Of a stretch of DNA of 64,000 nucleotides, positions 9,671 through 17,574 are shown piece by piece. The notes beneath the pieces are model-generated. The model ran no database searches. It had not been told where the DNA came from and saw nothing but the letters and a program-made list of their open reading frames with translations. The translations under genes were made by a program, and so were the position numbers. This DNA comes from Rivularia sp. T60_A2020_040 (lineage in GTDB: Bacteria; Cyanobacteriota; Cyanobacteriia; Cyanobacteriales; Nostocaceae): the NCBI GenBank assembly GCA_015272215.1, contig JACYMD010000010.1, forward strand, positions 1-64,000. The letters run 5' to 3'. The first letter of the stretch is position 1, and every line of letters starts with the position of its first letter.

Positions 9671-9829
9671 TCATTGTTTATTAGCTTCTGAGCGCCGACG
9701 ACGGCAACGTTCAGAACAATATTTTACGTCATCCCAGCAATCTGCCCATTTTTTGCGCCACGTAAAAGGACGCTGACACACTGGACACATTTTGGATGGT
9801 AAATCCGATTTAGAAATCTTGCGTCCCAT
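9671..9829 (-). CDS. DUF2256 small zinc-ribbon protein
   Basis: This is a 52-residue protein starting at ATG 9829 (MGRKISKSDLPSKMC...) and ending with TGA at 9671. It has two cysteine pairs, in CPVCQRPFTWRKKW and YCSERCRRRR, spaced to bind one zinc ion. The WRKKWADCWDDVKYCSERC core is the hallmark of DUF2256, a short protein widespread in cyanobacteria and proteobacteria with no established function. The basic C-terminus suggests nucleic-acid contact, which is inference. It sits between the isoaspartyl peptidase gene and the heptamer arrays. Confidence 0.85.
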   Translation of the reverse strand: MGRKISKSDLPSKMCPVCQRPFTWRKKWADCWDDVKYCSERCRRRRSEANKQ

Positions 9830-9862
9830 AAGAGTAGTAAGATTTACAGAAATTAATTATAG

Positions 9863-9953
9863 TTGACAGTGGACAGTGGACAGTTGACAGTGGACAGTGG
9901 ACAGTTGACAGTGGACAGTTGACAGTGGACAGTTGACAGTTGACAGTGGACAG
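9863..9953. repeat. Thirteen tandem heptamers (ttgacag/tggacag)
   Basis: Thirteen consecutive 7-bp units alternate between ttgacag and tggacag without interruption, starting at 9863. This is one of the longest arrays of the window. Confidence 0.92.
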
Positions 9954-9978
9954 TTGCATGAAAGCCTCTTGCCTTTTA

Positions 9979-10042
9979 TCAATTACCTATTATTCCCTAT
10001 TGCCTATTCCCTATTGCCTATTGCCTATTGCCTCTTCCCTAT
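9979..10042. repeat. Second heptamer family (ccctatt/gcctatt) overlapping a 3' coding end
   Basis: Units ccctatt and gcctatt run up to and past the stop codon of the GAF-protein gene. The last codons of that gene (GEGIGKRQ) are encoded by the repeat. Confidence 0.8.
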
Positions 10043-12883
10043 TCCTTCCCCAATCGATAAAAGCAAACGACTAACTACCCGACTATCTGGTAATTGATAA
10101 AAATCCAATTGTCCTTGAAGTTTTTTTATGAGTTTTTTACATATTATGAGGTGTTTCATCGGTGGTTGTTTGAGTTTGGAAGGAACAAGTATATCGGAGT
10201 TCATATCTTGTTGTAATTCTTCTAATAACTGGGGATGAATGGAACCGTTATCTGTAATAGATATTTCTATAATTTGCTGTTCTAGACGACGACACCAAAT
10301 ATCGATTCTTCCACCTTCTTGAGAGCGGTGACAAGCAGCGATTAATAATTCGCTGAGAATTAATTCAATTTTCACAATGTCGCCGTTTATGGTTAGTTGT
10401 GAGTTAGATATCAGGGAATCATCTATATATGATTGTTCCTCTTCTAATTTTTGTCCCAAACCATGTACTCCAACCCAAAGTTTATGTTGTTTGAGTAGTT
10501 TGTTAACTCCTTTCAAGCAATGTTTGATTAAACTTGCGATTGATATTGTTTCGCGATTAAAAATTAATTGCCACTGCTCTAGCTTTAATAACGCAGTTGT
10601 AGAAGCAACGGTATTATCTAACTGTCTTAATAATTGCTGATGGCGTGTGAGAGTTAGTTGGTTATTAGGAATACTTAAATCGTGCATTTGACTGAGTAAC
10701 ATCACTACATTACTCCGGATATCTTCAAAACGTCGATGTTTGTACCAGTTGAGTTGTTGTAATTCCTCAGTTTTGCAGTGAAGAAGTTGTGTAACTTGTT
10801 TTTGCCGACGCAACCAGGCTAGTTGGTTGACGAGAGTTTTCACAGCATCCAAAGTTTCTGGCAACCATTTGCGTTGGTGGTAGTCTGCCATTAATATTAC
10901 GCCGGTGGGTTGATATTCAGCGGTGCGTAGAGCTATGACCAAAATTTCCCCAATTCCGCTACCGCAAAGCCATTGTTTGGTAGATTCCGGTAAATCTCTA
11001 GTATTAACACTTACGAAACCAGATGTAGTTATAGCTGAGTGAATCAGTACATCAGTTTGGATTGAGATAGTCGTATCGGTGTTTATGATCAAGCGATCGC
11101 CATTCACAAATCCAGGTATAATTTGGGCAAATTTTTCACCGGGATTCCAAGATAATAGTGCGGTTAAGGGACAGTTGAGAATAGCCGCGATTTGTTCGAG
11201 GACTATAATTTCAGGTTGTTTTTCTTCTTCATTAACGTTTGTATTTTGAATGGGTTCGAGAATCCGTAGACTTTGCTCAAAGGTGTGCCAAATTTGTTGC
11301 TGATGTTGATTTTGTTGAATTAGTTGCCATTGACGGACAATTACTCCTAATTGTTGAGCAACGACTTGGATTAATTCCTTTTCTGTTGTTGTCCATGAAC
11401 GATTGTTTTCACTGGCAATCATTAAAATTGCATCGGGTATTTTTTGATTCGTACAATTGCTAACTAAAATTGAACGTATTCCCGCTGCGAGCAAAGATGA
11501 ACGCCAGTTAAAAAATCGTAAATCGTCTTCTAAGTTCTCTACACCCACAGCTTGGGTAGAACGTTCTAAAAGTTGTGCATCTACCTCTTTTAATTTATCC
11601 AAACTAAATTTTAAACATCGGCGATTATGCGGTTGACTTTGGTAAAAAAAGTTGTATTCAGATTCTTCACGCTCACGAAATAATAATAAAAATCGAGTTG
11701 CAGCTAATCGATTTAAAACTTTTGCCGAACAGTTATGTAAAGCTTGTTCGATATTTTCATCGTTATAAATGCTTTCTACAATCTGACTTTTAAGAATTGC
11801 GTCTTCTTGAATTTGTTGGATAGTAGTTTCCGTTTTTTCGGTCAGGGAAACCAAGGAAATTAAGCCAGCAGCACCTTTAACAAAGTTTTTATCTGCTTCA
11901 GACCAAATACGAGGTTCTTTACCTTCTACTGCTAAAAATCCCAATAAGTCTTTTTTCCAAAGAATTGGAGCAACCAAAAGACTACGAACATCAAGACGCT
12001 TCAGCAACTTTTGGGTACTATAACTTTTCAGCGAACTACGCCCTTCTCCAATCCAAACTAGTTGATTTGCGGACAATGCATAATAAAAGTCGCTTAAATC
12101 TTCTACCGTTACGGCATTTTCAACTTTATTTTGACTTAATTTACCGACATTCAAATGTTGAGTACTAATCCTGCGCCAAAAGGAATGTTCCTTGGGATCA
12201 AACCAATAAACATTCGTCCGGTTGGGAACGATAAATTGATGAGTAACAGATACTACAGCTTCTAATCTTTGTTCTAAAGTTGCTAAAGTTCTAATTTTTT
12301 CTAGTAGTCGCAATAATACCTCATCCGGGTGCTTGGTTTGCTTGTGTTGCAACTCCATTTCAAGTCGAAAAAGTGCCGCACCTAGTTCTCCTACTACAAT
12401 CATTAACAGTGCCTTAGCTTCGCTACCGATTAAGTAACCCCAACGTTTGGAAGCGAGCATAATCACACCCAAACAACGGTCTTTGTAGCGGATAGGTAAC
12501 ATAATTGTTCCCTGGATGTCCAACTTGACGGCAATTTCTTGCCACCCTTCAGCCCGCTTCTCCAATCGTAAATCAGCTACACCCATCGGACGCTGCTGAA
12601 TCACAACTTGTTCTAACAAATCCCCCGGACTCAAAACCACCCGTTGCTCTAAATAACTATTATCATCGCTTGAGGGTATCACACCGCCTTTACCGAACAA
12701 TATATGATTGAGACGGTCATAAAGAGCAATCCAAATTAAAGAATAATCAAACTGCTCTCTGATATATGAAATAGTGGTTTCAATCAGAATATCAGCATCA
12801 TCCTCTTCCCTCAAAGTCTCAAGGATGCGTCCTAATGTCAAGATTTGCTGTTCGGCGACTGAAAATTTTTGATGCTGCCTCAT
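10025..12883 (-). CDS. Multi-GAF sensor protein with degenerate histidine-kinase core
   Basis: The 952-residue cytoplasmic protein has four GAF-like segments, at about residues 20-175, 200-355, 375-520 and 545-700. A helical region around 715-800 (KHRRFEDIRSNVVML) occupies the place of a dimerisation domain, and an HATPase-like domain lies at about 815-945. The ATP-binding motifs are eroded: the N-box position reads ELLIAACHRSQ without the usual Asn, the G1 position is ITDNG, and I see no convincing phospho-accepting His in an H-box. It may therefore be a pseudokinase or ligand-sensing scaffold. No membrane helices and no chromophore-type Cys-His motif are obvious. The C-terminal eight residues derive from a heptamer repeat. 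No response regulator is adjacent. Confidence 0.8.
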   Translation of the reverse strand: MRQHQKFSVAEQQILTLGRILETLREEDDADILIETTISYIREQFDYSLIWIALYDRLNHILFGKGGVIPSSDDNSYLEQRVVLSPGDLLEQVVIQQRPMGVADLRLEKRAEGWQEIAVKLDIQGTIMLPIRYKDRCLGVIMLASKRWGYLIGSEAKALLMIVVGELGAALFRLEMELQHKQTKHPDEVLLRLLEKIRTLATLEQRLEAVVSVTHQFIVPNRTNVYWFDPKEHSFWRRISTQHLNVGKLSQNKVENAVTVEDLSDFYYALSANQLVWIGEGRSSLKSYSTQKLLKRLDVRSLLVAPILWKKDLLGFLAVEGKEPRIWSEADKNFVKGAAGLISLVSLTEKTETTIQQIQEDAILKSQIVESIYNDENIEQALHNCSAKVLNRLAATRFLLLFREREESEYNFFYQSQPHNRRCLKFSLDKLKEVDAQLLERSTQAVGVENLEDDLRFFNWRSSLLAAGIRSILVSNCTNQKIPDAILMIASENNRSWTTTEKELIQVVAQQLGVIVRQWQLIQQNQHQQQIWHTFEQSLRILEPIQNTNVNEEEKQPEIIVLEQIAAILNCPLTALLSWNPGEKFAQIIPGFVNGDRLIINTDTTISIQTDVLIHSAITTSGFVSVNTRDLPESTKQWLCGSGIGEILVIALRTAEYQPTGVILMADYHQRKWLPETLDAVKTLVNQLAWLRRQKQVTQLLHCKTEELQQLNWYKHRRFEDIRSNVVMLLSQMHDLSIPNNQLTLTRHQQLLRQLDNTVASTTALLKLEQWQLIFNRETISIASLIKHCLKGVNKLLKQHKLWVGVHGLGQKLEEEQSYIDDSLISNSQLTINGDIVKIELILSELLIAACHRSQEGGRIDIWCRRLEQQIIEISITDNGSIHPQLLEELQQDMNSDILVPSKLKQPPMKHLIICKKLIKKLQGQLDFYQLPDSRVVSRLLLSIGEGIGKRQ

Positions 12884-13237
12884 CTGATTCTCGGTAAATA
12901 TAGCCTGTTAATATATAAGATGCCCACAAAACCTAGCAAAATCATACGGAAGCGTCAAAGCAGTGTAGTGTCCCCGGACAGCGCGTAACCCGGCTATCCC
13001 CCTTTTTAGAAGGCAGATTGTGGTTTTCTTCTTTGAATTTGCGGTTTGAAGCGTTTATGGAAAGCAGTTCGCTACAACGCCGCTTAATTGTTAAAGATAA
13101 TCGGAATTCAAGTATTGAATATTTTCGCCATAAATATAAACAAACATTGACAATTATTATCATTGATTACAGACTGATTGACAAGTAGACCCAGAAGCGT
13201 TAAAAATAGTTTTCAGTACAAAAGTATTGTCAGATTT
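12884..13237. other. Region between GAF-protein gene and tnpB, probably including the TnpB element's left end
   Basis: About 350 bp without a convincing gene. A 73-codon frame on the minus strand (12942-13163) has no recognisable features. The stretch probably includes the promoter of the GAF-protein gene and the left end of the TnpB element, whose exact boundary I could not fix. Confidence 0.4.
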
Positions 13238-14440
13238 ATGTATCTAGTTGAAAAACACATTATTGACAAACATCATCGTTATTGGCATGAAGTCGATAAT
13301 AATTGTTTTTTAGCAAAAAACCTGTTTAACTATGCAAATTATTTAATCAGGCAAAAATTTATCTTTTCTCATGAATACATCAACTACAATACCGTTCAAA
13401 AAATCTGTCAATTAACAAGTGATTATAAAGCATTACCAGCAAAGGTAAGTCAACAAGTATTAATCAGGTTATCTGAATCTTGGCAATCTTTTAGAAAAGC
13501 AACGAATGAATATTTTGAGCATCCAGAAAAGTTTCTATCTCGACCAAAATTACCAAAATATAAACACAAAGAATCTGGTCGATTTGTAGTTACTTACACA
13601 AATCAAGCAATCAGTAAAAAGCAGCTAAAAAGAGGATTTATTAACCCTTCTAGAACTAATATTTATTTACCGACAAAGGTTGATAATGTACATCAAGTTA
13701 GAGTGATTCCTCGAACTTATCACTATGTGATTGAAGTTGTTTATCTCAAAAATGAGATAGCTAAAAACCCCTCGTATACATACGTTGCAGGTGTTGATAT
13801 TGGTTTAGATAATCTGGCTGCTATTACTGCAAACTCCAATTCATTTCAACCGATTTTATTAAATGGGAAACCCCTGAAAAATATCAACGCTTATTACAAT
13901 AAGAAAAAAGCTGATTTACAATCTCGACTGGGAGGAAACAAAAAAACATCAACAAAAATTCAAAAATTAACTCATAAGCGTAATTGTAAGATAATTGATT
14001 ATCTGCACAAAGCAAGTCGTTTAATTGTAGATTACTTGGCAGCAAACCGTATCGGGACACTGGTAATTGGAAAGAATGATTTGTGGAAGCAATCGATTAA
14101 TCTTGGTAATAGAACAAACCAAAATTTTGTTTGTATTCCTCATGCTCGATTTATTGAGATGCTGACTTATAAATGTCAGTTGCTAGGAATCTCTGTAGTG
14201 ACAACATCAGAAAATTATACTTCTAAATGCTCTTTTATCGACTTTGAGCCAATTGAAAAACATTACTGTTATCTGGGTAAAAGAGTAAGACGTGGTTTGT
14301 TTCGTGCCAGTAATGGTTTTTTGATTAATGCTGATTGTAATGGTAGCGGTAATATTCTGAGAAAGGTAGTCCCTAATGGCTTTTCGGAGGGGATAGAGGG
14401 GGTTGTAGTTCCCCCGGTGAGAGTTACTCCTCACAAATAA
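13238..14440 (+). CDS. tnpB: TnpB-family RNA-guided nuclease (IS1341-like, no TnpA)
   Basis: The 400-residue product starts at ATG 13238 (MYLVEKHII). A TTG 20 codons upstream is also in frame, but family members start at the MYLV-like motif. The RuvC-like core has the first catalytic Asp in GVDIGLDNLAAIT and the last Asp in NADCNGSGNI. The usual RuvC-II Glu is not present in TLVIGKNDLWKQ, while a Glu does occur in TSENYTSKCSFID. Related TnpBs have been reported with relocated RuvC-II glutamates, so it may still be active. The zinc-finger region lacks the full set of Cys pairs. No tnpA is nearby, so this is a solitary element. TnpBs cut DNA next to a short TAM under guidance of an RNA made from the element's 3' end. 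Confidence 0.88.
   Translation: MYLVEKHIIDKHHRYWHEVDNNCFLAKNLFNYANYLIRQKFIFSHEYINYNTVQKICQLTSDYKALPAKVSQQVLIRLSESWQSFRKATNEYFEHPEKFLSRPKLPKYKHKESGRFVVTYTNQAISKKQLKRGFINPSRTNIYLPTKVDNVHQVRVIPRTYHYVIEVVYLKNEIAKNPSYTYVAGVDIGLDNLAAITANSNSFQPILLNGKPLKNINAYYNKKKADLQSRLGGNKKTSTKIQKLTHKRNCKIIDYLHKASRLIVDYLAANRIGTLVIGKNDLWKQSINLGNRTNQNFVCIPHARFIEMLTYKCQLLGISVVTTSENYTSKCSFIDFEPIEKHYCYLGKRVRRGLFRASNGFLINADCNGSGNILRKVVPNGFSEGIEGVVVPPVRVTPHK
14398..14434 (+). ncRNA. Candidate guide-RNA (omega RNA) scaffold hairpins at tnpB 3' end
   Basis: Two consecutive hairpins overlap the last codons of tnpB. One has stem ggggg (14398-14402) with ccccc (14411-14415), and the other has stem gtgag (14417-14421) with ctcac (14430-14434). 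In known TnpB elements the guide RNA scaffold overlaps the 3' end of the gene and the guide follows the element's right end. Neither the transcript nor the right boundary can be proven from sequence alone. Confidence 0.4.
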
Positions 14441-14497
14441 GTTTTATCGTTGATGTCATATTTGACTATAAAATTTATAACTATTCTAATTAATAAT

Positions 14498-14680
14498 GGC
14501 TCTTCAGTACCTGTTATGCTAAAATTTATTGTTTAAAGCTTGTAAGCTATGCTACATAATAAAAGTAGACTTTTTTACTAACATTTTTAGCTTTTTTATG
14601 GTTTTGGCGTTCAAACCCTTATAAAAAAGTAGAATTTTTATCTTTAACTAATAGTTTGGCATACTATGTACTGAAGAACC
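14498..14680. mobile_element. 183-bp MITE with 26-bp terminal inverted repeats and 8-bp target duplication
   Basis: The left end 14498-14523 (ggctcttcagtacctgttat...) and right end 14655-14680 are imperfect inverted repeats, matching at 21 of 26 positions. The element is flanked immediately by identical 8-bp direct repeats ttaataat at 14490-14497 and 14681-14688. The interior is AT-rich and non-coding, with a further internal repeat around aaagtaga. The GG-starting ends and the 8-bp AT-rich duplication fit a non-autonomous derivative of an ISL3-like family; that family assignment is inference. It lies 57 bp after tnpB and just before the antiporter start. Confidence 0.8.
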
Positions 14681-14715
14681 TTAATAATTAAACTAACTTA
14701 TATTTTTTTTTATTT

Positions 14716-15834
14716 ATGACCCCGATAACTTTTTTGTTTTTGGCAGCAGGAATAGTATTGCTAGTAATCGGTGCCGAATTTTTAGTCAAAGGTGCATCTC
14801 GCATTGCTGCTATTTTAAGAATTCCTCCTTTAATTGTAGGATTAACTATCGTCGCTTATGGTACAAGTGCGCCAGAAATGTCGGTTAGTATTATATCTAG
14901 TTTCGCAGGACAGGCAGATATTAGTATTGGTAATGTAGTCGGCAGTAATATCTTCAACGTTTTATTTGTTCTCGGTATATCCGCTTTGGTTGCCCCTTTA
15001 ATTGTGACTCGGCAATTAATTAGGTCTGATGTACCAATTATGATCGGGGTATCCTTGTTGCTTTTATTATTTAGTTTAGATGGGCAACTAGGTCGAGTTG
15101 ATAGTATTATTTTGTTTGCTGGTGGGATAGCCTATACTTTGTCTTTGATCTATCAAGCTAGCAAACAAAAAAATGATCCTAACAATTCAGAAAATGATGA
15201 ATTTGCTAGAGAGTACGGTGATTCAGAAAATAGAACACCGTTAATTTGGCTCAAAAATCTAGTTTTTGTTGTTGGTGGCTTGGGGTTATTGGTATTAGGT
15301 TCTCGCTGGTTGGTAGATTCGGCGATAGCCATAGCCAGAAGCTTGGGATTAAGTGAATTAATTATTGGCTTAACAATTGTTGCTATAGGAACATCTTTAC
15401 CAGAACTTGCTACCTCTGTTGTCGCCAGTTTGCGAGGAGAAAGAGATATTGCAGTCGGCAATGTTTTAGGTAGTAATATTTTTAATATTTTGGCGGTTCT
15501 AGGAGTTTCAGGAATAATCGCACCAGAAGGTATTCCAGTTAGTATAGAAGCAATTCAATTTGATATTCCAGTGGCGCTCGCTGTTGCCTTTGCCTGCCTG
15601 CCTATTTTTTATTCTGGAAGACGAATTGATCGTTGGGAGGGAATATTATTTTTATTTTATTACGTAGCTTATACAGGATATTTTTTTTTATACTACACTA
15701 AGAATCGCGGCGTTTTATCTACCTACATAGATATAATGCTTTGGTTTGTTTTTCCCCTAACTGCTATTACCTTGATTGTTATTACTATTCAAGAGAAACG
15801 AGCAGCTAGAAAAAGAAGAGAAAGTTCTTCTTGA
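14716..15834 (+). CDS. Calcium/sodium antiporter of the CaCA superfamily (YrbG-like)
   Basis: The 372-residue inner-membrane protein has about ten hydrophobic segments arranged as two homologous halves. Each half carries the alpha-repeat ion-binding signature: GTSAPEMSVSI with GNVVGSNIFNVLFVLG in the first, and GTSLPELATSV with GNVLGSNIFNILAVLG in the second. Glu in both PE motifs and Asn in both GSNIFN motifs are the expected Ca2+ ligands. A charged cytoplasmic loop (~150-175) separates the halves. It exports Ca2+ in exchange for Na+ or H+. A MITE sits directly upstream and may supply or disturb its promoter. Confidence 0.94.
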   Translation: MTPITFLFLAAGIVLLVIGAEFLVKGASRIAAILRIPPLIVGLTIVAYGTSAPEMSVSIISSFAGQADISIGNVVGSNIFNVLFVLGISALVAPLIVTRQLIRSDVPIMIGVSLLLLLFSLDGQLGRVDSIILFAGGIAYTLSLIYQASKQKNDPNNSENDEFAREYGDSENRTPLIWLKNLVFVVGGLGLLVLGSRWLVDSAIAIARSLGLSELIIGLTIVAIGTSLPELATSVVASLRGERDIAVGNVLGSNIFNILAVLGVSGIIAPEGIPVSIEAIQFDIPVALAVAFACLPIFYSGRRIDRWEGILFLFYYVAYTGYFFLYYTKNRGVLSTYIDIMLWFVFPLTAITLIVITIQEKRAARKRRESSS

Positions 15835-15937
15835 TTGGGCAAAACTACCAATTACGCGACTATGTTACCGCGAACGGGTTAGATATCTATTGAGCAAATT
15901 TAAGTGTTCGAGTACTATTAGTTTTCCCGGAAATTTT

Positions 15938-15966
15938 GGGAGACGTTGCATTGCAACGTCTCTACA
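15938..15966. repeat. Dispersed palindrome (agacgt...acgtctctac family)
   Basis: A near-perfect palindrome, agacgttgcattgcaacgtct, flanked by ggg and ctac. Family members recur at 36911, 39895, 43389, 43661, 59559, 63173 and 63263. Confidence 0.85.
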
Positions 15967-16101
15967 TTACGTCGGTAAACAACCTAAATCTGTCAAAATT
16001 AATGGGACAAACTATTAGATTGTTTGGTTTGATCAACAAATTTTGTGTAATTACAAAGATGATAAAATTGAACCATTTAAGTTAAGCTATCGATCAGTTA
16101 A

Positions 16102-17250
16102 TTGGATATTTATCAAGTTGTATTTCGTCCGCTATTATTCAATCTGTTAAAAGCAGATCCTGAAAATTTGCATTCTCAGACAATTCGCACTTTGGAATGG
16201 TTGGGACAAGGTGATAAACACCCTTTGGCAAATTTGGTCAAAAATCGTTTGCAGCAATCTTTGTGTCTGTACGATTCCCGTTTGTCACAATCGCTGTTTG
16301 GATTGCAATTCCCCAATCCTGTGGGTTTAGCTGCGGGTTTTGACAAGGATGGTATGGCTATTCCTATGTGGTCTCACTTAGGTTTCGGTTTTGCTGAAGT
16401 CGGAACTGTCACATCCCTGGCACAACCGGGAAATCCCCGTCCCCGCTTGTTTCGTTTACCGAAAGACGAAGCCGCTCTGAACCGTATGGGTTTTAATAAC
16501 TGCGGTGCGGCTGCAATGGCTGCACGTTTGACAAAACTCACTTCCAAGCCAGACTCCTTAATTCCTATAGGTATAAATTTAGGCAAGTCTAAACTAACAC
16601 CGTTAACAGAAGCCGCCAATGATTATGGTCATAGCTTTAAATTACTGAAAAATTACGGTGATTATTTTGTAGTAAATGTTTCTTCGCCGAATACACCAGG
16701 ATTACGAAAACTGCAAGATGCAACTATGCTCGCTTCAATCTTGGATGCTTTACGAGCAGAAAATGATTTACAAAAACCCATATTTGTAAAAATTGCGCCG
16801 GATTTGGAGTGGGAAGCAATTAGAGAAATTGTCTCTTTAGCTCAAAGTTATCAATTAGCGGGAATTATTGCCACCAACACTACCATCAAGCGTGAACAGT
16901 TAAAAACTCAAATACTTGCTCAAACTGGTAAATTAATCTCAGAAGAAGCCGGTGGAATTAGTGGTAAACCAGTGCGTGAACGTTCCACGGAGATAATTAA
17001 GTATATTTGGCAGCAAACCCAAGGGGAAATGCCTATTATCGGTGTTGGTGGGATTTTCACCGCAGAAGACGCTTGGGATAAAATTACTGCTGGTGCAAGC
17101 TTAGTTCAAGTTTATACTGGTTGGGTTTACGAAGGTCCGGGAATGATACGTCGGATTCTCCAAGGGTTGCTGTTGAAATTAGAACAAAATGGCTTAAGTA
17201 ATATCTCGGAAGCTGTGGGATTAGCCGCTGATTCAGAAGTCGGGTTTTGA
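16102..17250 (+). CDS. pyrD: Dihydroorotate dehydrogenase, quinone-dependent (class 2)
   Basis: The 382-residue FMN enzyme oxidises dihydroorotate to orotate in pyrimidine synthesis, passing electrons to membrane quinone. Motifs include [49 protein letters not shown] with the catalytic Ser of class 2 enzymes, [17 protein letters not shown], and [17 protein letters not shown]. The N-terminal 40 residues match the amphipathic membrane-contact extension of class 2. Translation appears to start at TTG 16102, which gives the conserved [10 protein letters not shown] start. The final residues (SEVGF) are encoded by a copy of the agaagtcgggttt repeat, so the extreme C-terminus may be repeat-derived. 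Confidence 0.95.
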   Translation: MDIYQVVFRPLLFNLLKADPENLHSQTIRTLEWLGQGDKHPLANLVKNRLQQSLCLYDSRLSQSLFGLQFPNPVGLAAGFDKDGMAIPMWSHLGFGFAEVGTVTSLAQPGNPRPRLFRLPKDEAALNRMGFNNCGAAAMAARLTKLTSKPDSLIPIGINLGKSKLTPLTEAANDYGHSFKLLKNYGDYFVVNVSSPNTPGLRKLQDATMLASILDALRAENDLQKPIFVKIAPDLEWEAIREIVSLAQSYQLAGIIATNTTIKREQLKTQILAQTGKLISEEAGGISGKPVRERSTEIIKYIWQQTQGEMPIIGVGGIFTAEDAWDKITAGASLVQVYTGWVYEGPGMIRRILQGLLLKLEQNGLSNISEAVGLAADSEVGF

Positions 17251-17301
17251 GGATGATTGTCTCAGATCAGAGATATAGCAGATTTCAGTTGATTTCAATA
17301 C

Positions 17302-17552
17302 AACCTCACCCCCATCCCCTCTCCTTATCAAGGAGAGGGGAGCAGTACGGCGGTTCTGGTAAAATTTGTATTCTACTATGAATCGGAAAACCTCACCCCC
17401 ATCCCCTCTCCTCCTGACAGGAAAGGGGTGTTGGAGGCGGTTCTGGTAAAATTTGTATTCCACTATGAATCGGAAAACCTCACCCCCATCCCCTCTCCGA
17501 TGTCTTGGAGAGGGGTGTTGGAGGCGGTTCTGGTAAAATTTGTATTCCACCC
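17302..17552. repeat. Three tandem 87-bp repeats containing a G/C hairpin
   Basis: Units start at 17302, 17389 and 17476 (87-bp period). Each contains cctcacccccatcccctctcc followed by a short variable loop and an inverted ggagagggg-type arm, then the constant gcggttctggtaaaatttg. The loop between the arms differs in each copy while the stem is conserved. It lies between convergent pyrD and the adhesin gene. Frames across it are not protein genes. Confidence 0.85.
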
Positions 17553-17574
17553 AAGTGAAAACCGCTGTGTCGAA

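Noticed and set aside
12942-13163. 73-codon minus-strand frame upstream of tnpB
   Set aside because: No recognisable motif, no ribosome-binding site, and odd composition; more likely part of the transposable element's left end.
17233-17550. 105-codon frame across the 87-bp repeats
   Set aside because: It is only repeat sequence translated three times, with no independent support.
17302-17552. Possible CRISPR array in the 87-bp repeats
   Set aside because: Only three units with a variable hairpin loop, no spacers of fixed length, and no cas genes nearby.
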